Assembly: GCF_018531495.1 (NCBI RefSeq) | Contig: NZ_JAHDTI010000011.1 | Span: 372,001-436,000 of the forward strand | Direction: 5' to 3' | Length of the DNA: 64,000 bases | Origin: Nonomuraea sediminis | GTDB taxonomy: Bacteria > Actinomycetota > Actinomycetes > Streptosporangiales > Streptosporangiaceae | Shown here: one piece after another, positions 16,713 through 24,743 of the stretch | Position numbering within the stretch: position 1 is the stretch's first letter | How the letters are laid out: the number at the start of each line of letters is the position of its first letter | Made by a program: the position numbers and the translations under genes | The notes under the pieces: model-generated | The model's database searches: none | Seen by the model: the letters and a program-made list of their open reading frames with translations, nothing else | What the model was told of the DNA's origin: nothing

Positions 16713-17185
16713 TTCGCATCGCTGTCTCCGGTCATCGCGGCCTGCGACCCAACACAGTCGCGTTGATCGATGCTGCGATTCGAGAGGCGCTGGCCCGACA
16801 CTCGTCCGGCCTCACCGGGCTGTCCTGTCTGGCTGATGGCGCTGACCAGATCTTCGCGCGTGCCGTACTCGATCTGGGCGGGGAACTGGAGGTTATGATC
16901 CCCGCGCAGCAGTACCGGGATGGCCTGCCGAGTGAGTTCCACACGGCGTACGACGAACTGTTGCGCCGAGCGAGCCAGGTGTACCGACTGGACTTCGTCG
17001 AATCCACTTCCGAATCGCACATGCAGGCCAGTAGTCGCATGCTCGACGACGCCGACGAGTTGTTCGCCGTTTGGGACGGCCAGCCTGCTCGGGGGTACGG
17101 CGGAACCGCTGACGTGGTGACCGAGGCGCGGAAACGCGGTGTACCCGTCCGGGTGATCTGGCCCGAGGGCGCATTGAGGGATTAG
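16709..17185 (+). CDS. SLOG-like Rossmann-fold nucleotide-binding protein
   Basis: A 158-residue protein. It opens with a beta strand and loop IRIAVSGHRGLRP, followed by LTGLSCLADGADQIFARAVLDLGGELEVMIP, and ends with a strand and helix containing GYGGTADVVTEARKRGVPVRVIWPEG. This is the layout of the SLOG superfamily (DprA/LOG-like Rossmann folds that bind or cleave nucleotides or their derivatives), with SGHR and the late GGTAD loop as the probable ligand-binding elements. It is coupled by ATGA to an XRE/TPR regulator. SLOG proteins are often proposed as nucleotide-signal sensors or effectors in conflict systems; here that role is inference. Confidence 0.7.
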   Translation: MIRIAVSGHRGLRPNTVALIDAAIREALARHSSGLTGLSCLADGADQIFARAVLDLGGELEVMIPAQQYRDGLPSEFHTAYDELLRRASQVYRLDFVESTSESHMQASSRMLDDADELFAVWDGQPARGYGGTADVVTEARKRGVPVRVIWPEGALRD

Positions 17186-17458
17186 GCCATGGCTCGGATC
17201 GGGCCTGTTGAGAGCGTTCGCCACAACCCATCGACGTCGGTTCCCGCTCTCACATTGCGGGCCTTCGCGAGGGCGATCTGCGCGGCTGCGGTGCGTCCCC
17301 GGAGCGGCGGTCTCGCATTGGGCGGGGCGATGGGTTGGGCGAGAGCGGCGTGGCGGAGCCCGCTTCTGGCGTGATCCCGGAGGGCGATTCCGCCTCTGGG
17401 TGGGCGTCGGGCGGGTGGTGGGCAGGTGGGTTTGGGGCGGGCATTCAAGAAACACAGT

Positions 17459-17634
17459 CCTCGCGTCAGCGAGGGCCCTTTGTGGGGGTCGAAGGGGGCG
17501 GAGCCCCCTGGGAAGAACGGCCCCGAAGGGGCGGCGCGGGTGCAGGGGCGCGCCCCTGCCAGGGGTCGTGGGGGGCTCGGCCCCCCACTGAGGACAGTCC
17601 GTGGCTGCCAAGGCGCGAAGCGCTTCCGGAAGCG
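17459..17634. repeat. Cluster of six GC-rich palindromes in the 17186-17646 spacer
   Basis: The 461-base gap between the SLOG gene and pyrF has no gene I can support. From 17459 it contains six perfect hairpins: CCTCGC/GCGAGG (17459-17474), GGGGGC/GCCCCC (17494-17508), GCCCC/GGGGC (17520-17532), an 18-base palindrome (17542-17559), a 9-base stem with a TCG loop (17568-17588), and CGCTTCCGGAAGCG (17621-17634). The first could terminate the XRE/SLOG operon and the last lies next to the 3' end of pyrF. The density resembles REP-type elements. Confidence 0.7.
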
Positions 17635-17646
17635 AGGACCTTGCCT

Positions 17647-18453
17647 TCAGGGGGTGAGGTGGGTGAGGCAGTCGTCGCGGTAGTGCATGGTGGTGGTGCG
17701 GATCTTGGCGGGGTCCGCGAGGGCGGCGCGGGAGATCGAGGGGATGACGGCGTGCCGTACCTGGGCGAAGAGGCGGCCCACGTCGGCGGGGGTGGCGCCC
17801 TGGGCGCCCAGGCCGGGGGCGAGGATGGGGCCGTTGAGGTTCGTGAGGTCGAGGTCGAGCGACGGCAGGGTGGCGCCGATGACCAGGCCGACGGGGCCGA
17901 AGGGCGCGTGGCCCGCGTTGACGGCGGTGGCGCCGGCGACGATCTGGTCGGCGACCAGGGGCTGCAGGGAGGCGGCCTCGGGGTTGGAGGTGCGGGCCAG
18001 CACGAAGATCGCGGCGTCGTTGGCCAGGGCGGAGGTGATCGTTCCCGTCAGCGACCCGAACCCCAGATACGGGCTGACCGTGATGGCGTCGGCGGCGAGC
18101 GGGCTGCCCTGGTCGAGGTAGGCCTCGGCGTAGGCGGCCATGGTCGTGTCGATGTCGCCGCGCTTGACGTCGAGCAGCACCAGCGCGCCCGCTTCGCGCA
18201 GGTCGATGAGGACCTGCTCGAGCACGGCGATGCCGCGGCTGCCCCAGCGTTCGAAGAAGGCCGACTGCGGCTTGACCACCGCCGCCAGGTCGCCGACGGC
18301 GTCGACCACGGTGCGGCTGAAGCGCTCGAGCCCCGCGGGGGAGTCGTCAAGCCCCCAGGCCGCCAGCAGGTCGGGGCTCGGATCGATGCCCACGCACAGC
18401 GGGCCGAACTTGTCCAGCCTGGCCCGCAGTCTTGTCCCGAACGACTCATTCAT
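17647..18453 (-). CDS. pyrF: Orotidine-5'-phosphate decarboxylase
   Basis: A 268-residue enzyme of the subgroup 2 OMP decarboxylases found in actinobacteria. It converts OMP to UMP, the last step of pyrimidine synthesis. Visible signatures are CVGIDPSPDLLAAWGL (about 20-35), VVKPQSAFFERWGSRGI, the catalytic LLDVKRGDIDTTMAAYAEAYL with Asp-Lys-Asp (about 91-111), SPYLGFGSL, and the phosphate-binding LAPGLGAQGA. The start ATG 18453 gives the expected length. It is followed upstream by a divergently transcribed-looking but same-strand FadR regulator 31 bases away. It stands apart from the other pyr genes in this window. Confidence 0.93.
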   Translation of the reverse strand: MNESFGTRLRARLDKFGPLCVGIDPSPDLLAAWGLDDSPAGLERFSRTVVDAVGDLAAVVKPQSAFFERWGSRGIAVLEQVLIDLREAGALVLLDVKRGDIDTTMAAYAEAYLDQGSPLAADAITVSPYLGFGSLTGTITSALANDAAIFVLARTSNPEAASLQPLVADQIVAGATAVNAGHAPFGPVGLVIGATLPSLDLDLTNLNGPILAPGLGAQGATPADVGRLFAQVRHAVIPSISRAALADPAKIRTTTMHYRDDCLTHLTP

Positions 18454-18484
18454 CACTGTGCCCCCTCGTGAAAACGTAGGCAGA

Positions 18485-19099
18485 CTAGTCCGCGCGAGCC
18501 GTACGGAGGAAGGATTCGACCGTCCCGATATGGGTCGCCATCGCGGCGGCCGCCCGCGCGGGGTCCCGATCCCTGATCGCCGCGTAGATCGCGTCATGGC
18601 CGCCGGCGTCCCCGCCAGGATGGCTGCGCCGTACGCGCTCGCGCAAGGCGCGGCCGCCCAGCGACTGGATCAGGGCCTCGAGCACGGGGTTGCCCGCCAC
18701 GGCGGCGACCGTCTCGTGGAAGCGGATGTCCGCGAGGCAGCCGGACAGCTCGGCCAGCTGCGCGTCCGTGATCCGCGCCGCCGCCAGGGCCGCCGCCTCC
18801 GCCTCGAGCACCCTGCGTACGGCCAGCAGGTCCAGGACCGTGGCATCCCCTGACGCCTCGATCAGCAGCGAGAACGAGTCGAGCAGCCGACCGGGCGACA
18901 GGCTGCTGACGTAGGTGCCGGAACCCTGGCGCGCCTCCAGGATCCCGCCGAGCGTGAGCGCCCTGATCGCCTCGCGCAGCGTGTTGCGGGACACGCCGAG
19001 CCTGACCGCCAGCTCGCGCTCGGTCGGCAGGCGCTGCCCCGGCTCGAACTCGCCCGTCACGATCGACCGTTTGAGCTGCTGGATCGTCTGATCTGTCAC
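18485..19099 (-). CDS. FadR/GntR-family transcriptional regulator
   Basis: A 204-residue regulator. GTG 19099 is chosen because GGAGG lies seven bases upstream; an earlier in-frame GTG at 19105 is too close. The winged helix (about 1-70) reads IQQLKRSIVTGEFEPGQRLPTERELAVRLGVSRNTLREAIRALTLGGILEARQGSGTYV. Residues 85-200 form the helical FCD ligand-binding domain (VLDLLAVRRVLEAEAAALAAARI; FHETVAAVAGNPVLEAL; AMATHIGTVESFL) with the conserved metal-site His/Asp/Glu pattern. It lies just upstream of pyrF on the same strand. Ligand and targets are not evident. Confidence 0.88.
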   Translation of the reverse strand: MTDQTIQQLKRSIVTGEFEPGQRLPTERELAVRLGVSRNTLREAIRALTLGGILEARQGSGTYVSSLSPGRLLDSFSLLIEASGDATVLDLLAVRRVLEAEAAALAAARITDAQLAELSGCLADIRFHETVAAVAGNPVLEALIQSLGGRALRERVRRSHPGGDAGGHDAIYAAIRDRDPARAAAAMATHIGTVESFLRTARAD

Positions 19100-19149
19100 C
19101 GACACGCCTCCAGTCTTGCAGCGCACGCCCGGTGGGTAGATCACCACAC

Positions 19150-19410
19150 ATGTACGAAATCGCGCAGCGCACGCTGCCGCTGCGTACCGACCCTCCCTCC
19201 GAGGTGACCGTGACGATCGGCCTGCCGTTCGAGGAGGCGAACGGCGACTGGTCGTGCCCGTACCGCATCGACGGGCTCGACGGCTGGGAGCACGAGCGCA
19301 AGGTCACCGGCGCCGACTCGCTGCAGACGCTGGAACTGGTGCTCGACGTGGTGCGGGCGGCCCTCGAAGGCTCGCACGAGGCCAGGGAGGGCCTGCTGAT
19401 CCTGGACTAA
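19150..19410 (+). CDS. Small DUF6968-like protein
   Basis: An 86-residue protein (MYEIAQRTLPLRTDPPSEVT). The pattern of two beta strands, VTVTIGLPFEEANGDWSCPYRIDGLDGWEHERKVTGADSLQTLELVLDVVRAAL, matches my recollection of the short DUF6968 family of actinomycetes, whose function is not known. It stands alone, divergent from the FadR regulator 50 bases away and with its stop overlapping the tail of the convergent small membrane protein gene. Confidence 0.65.
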   Translation: MYEIAQRTLPLRTDPPSEVTVTIGLPFEEANGDWSCPYRIDGLDGWEHERKVTGADSLQTLELVLDVVRAALEGSHEAREGLLILD

Positions 19411-19769
19411 CCCAGCGCGAGCAGCCACTTCCAGCGGGCACGCTCGGTGACCAGCGTGGCCAGCGCCATCCCCGTCACCACCACCGCGACGACCGGATGC
19501 CAGGCGACCCACGCCGCCCACACGGCGGCGACCAGCTGCAGCAGCACCAGCCCGATCGTCACCCACCCGGGCACGGCGACGATCACGTTGCTCTTGTCTC
19601 CCGGCGTCGACAGCAGGGTCGGCAGCCCGATCAACACGATCACCGACAGTACGGCCAGCGGCACCGAGACCGCCCAGAGCGCCCACGGCGTGGCCACCCA
19701 AGCCACCAGCTCAGTGGCGAAACGAAGGACAGAGGGGACACGATCATCCGGACGGGGAGGCGTAGTCAC
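19407..19769 (-). CDS. Small four-helix membrane protein, YrdB-like
   Basis: A 120-residue protein of four hydrophobic segments (about 14-32, 36-54, 67-86, 89-107) with LRFATELVAWVATPWALWAVSVPLAV near the start and a short basic end (TERARWKWLLALG). The layout resembles the YrdB (DUF2568) family of small inner membrane proteins, none with known function. GTG 19769 is 19 bases from the start of the divergent HAD phosphatase; the promoters must overlap. Confidence 0.65.
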   Translation of the reverse strand: MTTPPRPDDRVPSVLRFATELVAWVATPWALWAVSVPLAVLSVIVLIGLPTLLSTPGDKSNVIVAVPGWVTIGLVLLQLVAAVWAAWVAWHPVVAVVVTGMALATLVTERARWKWLLALG

Positions 19770-19788
19770 GAAACTGGATAATAGGGCA

Positions 19789-20595
19789 GTGACTTCTCCC
19801 CGCCTCGTGGCCACGGACCTGGACGGAACCCTCCTCGACTCGACCGGATCGATCACCCCGCGCACCCGCCGCGCGCTCGACCTCGCCCGCGCCGCCGGGG
19901 CGGAGATCGTGTTCGTCACCGCGAGACCGCCGCGCGGCGTGGACCGCATCACCCCGCAGTCCGGCGAGGACGAGATCGCGGTCTGCAGCAACGGCGCCGT
20001 CGTCTACGACGCGGCCGCCCGCGAGATCGTCACGTCCTACACCCTCGACCCGGCCGTCGCCGCGAAGGTGGCCACGCTGCTGAGCGAGGCCCTGCCCGGA
20101 GTCGGCTTCGCCGTGGAGACCGGCTGGAACGTCCTGGCCGAACCCGCCTACGACCGGATCCTGCTCTTCGACCAGGAGTACCGCCGCGACCTGCCCGACC
20201 TGGACAGCCTGTGGGACAGCGGCGAGCCGATCGTCAAGCTGATGGCCTGGTCGCGCGGGCACTCCGCCGACGACATGCTCGCGGTGGCGCGGGCCGCGGT
20301 CGACGGCCAGGCCGAGATCACCCACTCCGGCGGCACGGGCCTGCTGGAGATCAGCGCCGCCGGCGTCACCAAGGCGGGCACGCTGGCCCGGCTGTGCGCC
20401 GAGCGCGGCCTGACGCCCCAGGACGTGGTGGCCTTCGGCGACATGCCCAACGACCTGGCCGTCCTGGCCTACGCGGGCCTGCCGTACGGCATGGCCAACG
20501 CGCACCCGCTCGTGCTGGAGTCCGTGCCGAACCGGACGCTCAGCAACGACGAGGACGGCGTGGCCGTGGTGCTGGAACGGCTGTACTCCAGCTGA
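19789..20595 (+). CDS. HAD-superfamily Cof-type phosphatase
   Basis: A 268-residue Cof/YbiV-type HAD hydrolase. Motif I is VATDLDGTLLDSTG with the nucleophile Asp and the acid Asp two residues on; motif II is FVTARPPRG; motif III and IV are the Lys in VTKAGTLARLC and GDMPNDLAVLAYAG. The C2 cap domain lies between residues 80 and 185. Members dephosphorylate sugar phosphates, nucleotides or pyridoxal phosphate; the substrate here is unknown. The start is the GTG that precedes TSPRLVATDLDG; sequence further upstream belongs to the divergent gene's promoter. Confidence 0.87.
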   Translation: MTSPRLVATDLDGTLLDSTGSITPRTRRALDLARAAGAEIVFVTARPPRGVDRITPQSGEDEIAVCSNGAVVYDAAAREIVTSYTLDPAVAAKVATLLSEALPGVGFAVETGWNVLAEPAYDRILLFDQEYRRDLPDLDSLWDSGEPIVKLMAWSRGHSADDMLAVARAAVDGQAEITHSGGTGLLEISAAGVTKAGTLARLCAERGLTPQDVVAFGDMPNDLAVLAYAGLPYGMANAHPLVLESVPNRTLSNDEDGVAVVLERLYSS

Positions 20596-20680
20596 GGTAG
20601 ATCGGATCGCGACCGGCGGCGGATGCCCGTTCCCCCGGCCCGCAAGATCCTGGGTTCCTACGCGAGCGAAGGAGAATCCA

Positions 20681-21064
20681 GTGGTTACCCAGGTCGCCAA
20701 GGGGAGCGGGTACCTGACCGCGTTCAAGGCCGTCACCGTGCTCAACACGCTGGCCGTCCTGGTGCAGGCGGTGAGCGCCGGCATGCTGCTCAGCGGCGGC
20801 GGCTCGGGCCTGCACGGCACCGGCGCGCTGGCCGTCCACGTGCTCGGGCTGATCCAGCTCGTCACGGCCGTGCTGCTGTGGCGCCCGGGACGCGGGCCCG
20901 GCTGGCCGGCACTGGCCGCACTCGTGGTGCTGCTGGCCGGGTTCGTGCAGTCGGCGTTGGGCGGGTCGGGCGTCGTGCTGGTGCACGTGCCGCTCGGCAT
21001 GGCGATCTTCGGGCTGAGCGTCTGGCTGCTGGTCTGGTCCTACTCGCCGCGCCGCACGAGCTGA
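20681..21064 (+). CDS. Small integral membrane protein
   Basis: A 127-residue protein with four predicted transmembrane helices (about 14-36, 46-66, 72-90, 96-117) and almost no soluble part. GTG 20681 follows AAGGAG at good spacing. I see no catalytic or binding motif and no family beyond small uncharacterised actinobacterial membrane proteins. Its 3' end abuts the convergent endonuclease V gene (five bases apart). Confidence 0.7.
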   Translation: MVTQVAKGSGYLTAFKAVTVLNTLAVLVQAVSAGMLLSGGGSGLHGTGALAVHVLGLIQLVTAVLLWRPGRGPGWPALAALVVLLAGFVQSALGGSGVVLVHVPLGMAIFGLSVWLLVWSYSPRRTS

Positions 21065-21069
21065 CGCGG

Positions 21070-21696
21070 CTACTCGCCGTGGCGGGCGAGGTGGTCGGCG
21101 GCGCGGATGGGGTCGGGGAGCCGGTAGTACGGAGACAGGCGCAGCACCTGGTCGCAGGCCGTGTCGAGGCTGATCCGGTGGCCCTGGGAGACGAACACCG
21201 GCTTGACCCCGTCCTGGGTGCGCAGGGCGCGGCCGACCACCTCGCCGTCCATCACGATCGGCGTCCATGACCCGCGCGACTGCTCCGGATCACGGTACTC
21301 GCCGACGAAGTGGGTCTTGCCCACGCCGAGCGCCGGCAGCCCGGTCACCACGCCCAGATGGCACGCCAGCCCGAACCGCCGCGGATGGGCCAGGCCGTAC
21401 CCGTCGCACACCAGCAGGTCGGGCGTGACCGACAGTCCCTCGAGCGCCTTCAACAGCGCGGGAACCTCGCGGAAGGCGAACAGCCCCGGCACGTACGGGA
21501 ACTCGGGCCTGCCGTGCACCACCCGCTGGTCGACCCGCCGCCCCTCGGCGTCGAACACGACCGCGGCCGCCTCGAGCGCGTCCCCGTGATAGTGCACGTC
21601 AAGCCCGGCGACCAGCGCGAAGCTCGCGGGCCCGTCCAGCTCGACCCGTGCCCGCAGCTCCTCCTGGACGCGTTCCGCCTCCTCGACCGAGATCAC
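21070..21696 (-). CDS. nfi: Endonuclease V
   Basis: A 208-residue deaminated-base repair nuclease, which nicks DNA one nucleotide 3' of hypoxanthine. Family landmarks are VAGLDVHYHGD with the catalytic Asp (about 29-39), GRPEFPYVPGLFAFREVPALL carrying the wedge region (PYVPG) and metal Glu, the metal Asp in DLLVCDGYGLAHPRRFGLACHLGV, and GVGKTHFVGEY. All catalytic acids are present. GTG 21696 is immediately preceded by GGAGGG; the protein is slightly shorter than the E. coli enzyme because the N-terminus lacks a few residues. Confidence 0.9.
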   Translation of the reverse strand: MISVEEAERVQEELRARVELDGPASFALVAGLDVHYHGDALEAAAVVFDAEGRRVDQRVVHGRPEFPYVPGLFAFREVPALLKALEGLSVTPDLLVCDGYGLAHPRRFGLACHLGVVTGLPALGVGKTHFVGEYRDPEQSRGSWTPIVMDGEVVGRALRTQDGVKPVFVSQGHRISLDTACDQVLRLSPYYRLPDPIRAADHLARHGE

Positions 21697-21781
21697 CCCT
21701 CCACCGTAGCCGTCACACAATTGGATCAAGAAATTTCGGGCGCTGGGGGAAATAGAGGGTCTTGGGAGTACTGTCGGGGAC

Positions 21782-22855
21782 ATGACGGACGTGCGGGTGA
21801 TCGTTGGTCCCAGTGTCGTGGCCGACGAGGTGCTGCTCAGGGAGGTCGCCGAGCGCGAGTTCGCGGCCTGCGGGGTCCGCGGATCGCTCGTGCACGCCAA
21901 GGACTCCGCCGAGATCAGGCAACGCTGCGCCGCCGAGGACGGGCTCGCGGTGGTGATCCCCGGGCCCGAGGCCAGTGGGCTGATCGAGGAGCCGCTCGGG
22001 CAGGTCGTGTGGCTCGACCTCGACCGCCGCGACGGGGTGAAGGCAGGGGAGGGCGCCGCCCACCTGCACGGGCGCGGCATCGGCGGGCTCACCTGGGCGA
22101 TCAGGCACGCCGTGTACCGGCACCGGCATCCCGCGGAACGCCTCGCGTACGGCGCGCACCCGGACCAGTGGGGCGAGCTGCGCCTTCCGGCGGGACCCGG
22201 GCCGCACCCCGTGGTCGCGCTGGTGCACGGCGGCTACTGGCGGGCCATCTGGGCCGCCGACCTCATGGACGCGCTGGCCGTCGACCTCGTCGAGCGCGGC
22301 TTCGCGGTGTGGAACCTGGAGTACCGCCGCCCCGACCTGCACGGCTGGCCCGCCACCACCGAAGACGTGTCCGCGGGACTCGCGGCCCTGTCCAAGTCGG
22401 GCGACGGCGCCCTCGACCTCGACCGCGTGGGCGTGGTCGGCCACTCGGCCGGGGGGCAGCTCGCGCTCAGGGCCGCGGCCGACGGCGCCCGCGTCGCGCT
22501 GGCCGTCTCCCTGGCCGGCGTGCTCGACCTGGTGGAGGCCGACCGCCGCTGGATGAGCTCGGGCGCGGTGGCGGCCGCGCTCGGCGGCACCCACGACGGC
22601 GACGCCAGGCTGTACGGCGAGGCCAGCCCGCTGCTCCGGCTGCCGCTCAAGGTACGCCAGCTCGTGGTCCAGGGCTCAGGCGACGACGTGGACCTGGTGG
22701 ACTTCAGCCGCCGCTACGCCCGCGCGGCCCGCGACGCCGGCGACGACCTCACCTACCTGGAGATGTCGGGCGACCACTTCGCCGTCATCACCCCCACCAC
22801 GCCGATCTGGCGCACCACCGCGCTGGCGATCGCCGAGGCCCTGCAGCGCCACTAG
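21782..22855 (+). CDS. DHQase-II-like domain fused to alpha/beta hydrolase
   Basis: A 357-residue two-domain protein. Residues 1-115 (VRVIVGPSVVADEVLLREVAEREF ... GLAVVIPGPEAS ... QVVWLDLDRRD ... RGIGGLTWAIRHAV) have the strand order and loop positions of type II dehydroquinase-like folds, but no clear catalytic set. Residues 125-357 are an alpha/beta hydrolase of the BD-FAE/kynurenine-formamidase type: the oxyanion motif VHGGYWRAIW, nucleophile GHSAGGQLAL, and a final His in GDHFAVI. The HGGYW signature is that of formamidases and esterases. A kynurenine monooxygenase gene occurs 8 kb away, but nothing shows that the two are co-regulated. Confidence 0.72.
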   Translation: MTDVRVIVGPSVVADEVLLREVAEREFAACGVRGSLVHAKDSAEIRQRCAAEDGLAVVIPGPEASGLIEEPLGQVVWLDLDRRDGVKAGEGAAHLHGRGIGGLTWAIRHAVYRHRHPAERLAYGAHPDQWGELRLPAGPGPHPVVALVHGGYWRAIWAADLMDALAVDLVERGFAVWNLEYRRPDLHGWPATTEDVSAGLAALSKSGDGALDLDRVGVVGHSAGGQLALRAAADGARVALAVSLAGVLDLVEADRRWMSSGAVAAALGGTHDGDARLYGEASPLLRLPLKVRQLVVQGSGDDVDLVDFSRRYARAARDAGDDLTYLEMSGDHFAVITPTTPIWRTTALAIAEALQRH

Positions 22856-22861
22856 AACCCG

Positions 22862-23386
22862 ATGCGTCTGTGGACGGTCCAGCATCGAGCGGTGCTCAAG
22901 TCGCTGGAGGACACCGGTGAACTGGCCGGAGACTGGACCAGGGTGATGAGCCCCTCGTTCAGTCCCGCCTACCGGGAAATGGTGGCGGAGATGGCCCGGC
23001 GCGGCCTCGACTGCGCGGGACGGCCGCCGCTGTGGGCGTGGCACGGGCCGGACACCCGCGACGATCGCGTGGCGTTGACGGCCGAGCTGCTCCTCAACCC
23101 GCAGAGTCCGCAGGAGTACGAGCTCTATGCCGTCCTGGACCTGGACGTGCCCGACGAGTTCGTCCTTCTCAGCTCGTACGGCCGCTGGAACGACTTCATG
23201 GAAGCGATCATGTTCACGAGAAAGAGCTCGCCGGCCATGGACTGGTCCATCGACCCGGAGGAGTTCGGCGCATCGATCTCCTGGCGGGTCCAGGCCTGTC
23301 TCCCGCGCATCGCAGGCACGTGGGTGCTGGGCGTCCGCCCCCTGGAACCGTTGTCGGACGAGCCCGAGGAACCCGCGACCAACTAG
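22862..23386 (+). CDS. DUF3841 domain protein
   Basis: A 174-residue cytoplasmic protein starting MRLWTVQHRAVLKSLEDTGEL, only six bases after the hydrolase stop, so probably in the same transcript. The sequence (YREMVAEMARRGLD, PLWAWHG, LLSSYGRWNDFMEAIMF, SISWRVQACLPRI) fits DUF3841, a family of unknown function with an ADP-ribosyltransferase-like W-x-x-Q start in some members. Its last codons overlap the 3' end of the convergent ABC1 kinase gene by four bases. Confidence 0.8.
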   Translation: MRLWTVQHRAVLKSLEDTGELAGDWTRVMSPSFSPAYREMVAEMARRGLDCAGRPPLWAWHGPDTRDDRVALTAELLLNPQSPQEYELYAVLDLDVPDEFVLLSSYGRWNDFMEAIMFTRKSSPAMDWSIDPEEFGASISWRVQACLPRIAGTWVLGVRPLEPLSDEPEEPATN

Positions 23387-24690
23387 TCCTCGCCGGTGAA
23401 GCCGGGGATCCAGCGGCTGGCCTCGGCACGGAAGGGGGCGGTGGCCTGGAGCTGGCTGAGCAGGCCGTACCCGGCGGTCAGGACGCGGAAGCTCATCACG
23501 TAGTCCGGCGGCACGTTGAGCGAGCGGAAGATGCTGGTGCCGTCGCCGAACATGTACAGCCCGCGCTCCCGCATCCAGTCGCGGGTGAACGTGAACTCCG
23601 GCACCGAGATCGGCTCGGCGTACGGCCGGACGAAGGAGGCCAGCGCGTCCAGGTCCACCGGGACGCCCTCCCTGATCACGCCTTCCTGGCGGAAGACCTC
23701 CGCCACCTGCTCGATGTCGCCGGCCGCGCCGTACCGCAGCATGGGCCCGACCGCCGGCGGGTGACCGTCGGGATACTGCTTGACCGCACCGAAGTCCAGC
23801 ACCCCGAGCCGCCCGTCGGCGGTCATCCGGAAGTTGCCCGGGTGCGGGTCGGCGTGCAGCAGCCGCGCCCTGGTCGGCCCCGAGAAATAGAAGCGCACCA
23901 GCAGGAGCGCCGCCCGGTCGCGCAGCTCCTGCGGCCCGTCCGTGATCACCCGTGACAGCGGCGTGCCCTCCAGCCATTCGGTCACGATCACGTGCTCGGA
24001 GGCCGCCACCACCGGCGGGATCGCGATGTCGGGATCGCCGTTGTACTCGGTGGCGAAGGCGTGCCAGGCCTGCGCCTCCCAGCCGTAGTCCAGCTCCTCC
24101 ACCACCCGGTCCTGCAGCTCCTGCACGAACGAGCGCACGTCCAGGCCGGGCAGCACCACGCCGAACAGCTTGACGATCCGCCCGAGCTGCTTGAGGTCGC
24201 TGGTCAGCGCCTTGGCCGCGCCCGGGTACTGCACCTTGACCGCGACCGCCCGCCCGTCGGCCCACACGGCCCTGTGCACCTGCCCGATCGAGGCGGAGGC
24301 GGCGGGCTCGTCGTCGAAGGAGGCGAAGTGCTCGCGCCAGCCCTGGCCGAAGTCCTCGGCCAGCACCCGGTGGACGGTCGTGGCGGGCATCGGCGGCGCC
24401 GAGTCCTGCAGCTTGGTCAGCGCCGCCCGGTAGGGGCCGATCACCGCGGGCGGCAGCGCCGACTCCAGCACCGACAGCAGCTGCCCGATCTTCATGGCGC
24501 CGCCCTTGAGCTCGCCGAGCACCTTGAAGATCTGCTCGGCGGTGCGGGCCTGCACCTCTGTCGCGATGAGCTCCGCGGGCCTGCCCAAGGCGCGCTTGCC
24601 CAGCCCGAGGGCGGTACGGCCGGCGTATCCGAGAGGCAGGGCGGCGAGCTTGGCGGTCCGTGCGACCGCGGACTGGGGAAGATCGGCCAT
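23383..24690 (-). CDS. ABC1/AarF/UbiB family atypical kinase
   Basis: A 435-residue UbiB-family protein (start MADLPQSAVA at 24690). It contains the invariant KxGQ N-terminal motif (GGAMKIGQLLSVLE, about residues 63-76), the ATP-binding ASIGQVHRAVW with alanine-rich loop, the Lys of VAVKVQYPG, the catalytic-loop ADPHPGNFRM, and the DFG-like LDFGAVKQYPDG. UbiB-type proteins are ATPases needed for isoprenoid-quinone or other lipid metabolism and do not normally phosphorylate proteins. The gene is isolated between convergent DUF3841 and a same-strand glycosyltransferase. Confidence 0.87.
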   Translation of the reverse strand: MADLPQSAVARTAKLAALPLGYAGRTALGLGKRALGRPAELIATEVQARTAEQIFKVLGELKGGAMKIGQLLSVLESALPPAVIGPYRAALTKLQDSAPPMPATTVHRVLAEDFGQGWREHFASFDDEPAASASIGQVHRAVWADGRAVAVKVQYPGAAKALTSDLKQLGRIVKLFGVVLPGLDVRSFVQELQDRVVEELDYGWEAQAWHAFATEYNGDPDIAIPPVVAASEHVIVTEWLEGTPLSRVITDGPQELRDRAALLLVRFYFSGPTRARLLHADPHPGNFRMTADGRLGVLDFGAVKQYPDGHPPAVGPMLRYGAAGDIEQVAEVFRQEGVIREGVPVDLDALASFVRPYAEPISVPEFTFTRDWMRERGLYMFGDGTSIFRSLNVPPDYVMSFRVLTAGYGLLSQLQATAPFRAEASRWIPGFTGED

Positions 24691-24743
24691 GACGCGATTT
24701 TTTAGACTGAATGCCAATAAGGCAACGTGACAGTCGCCACACT

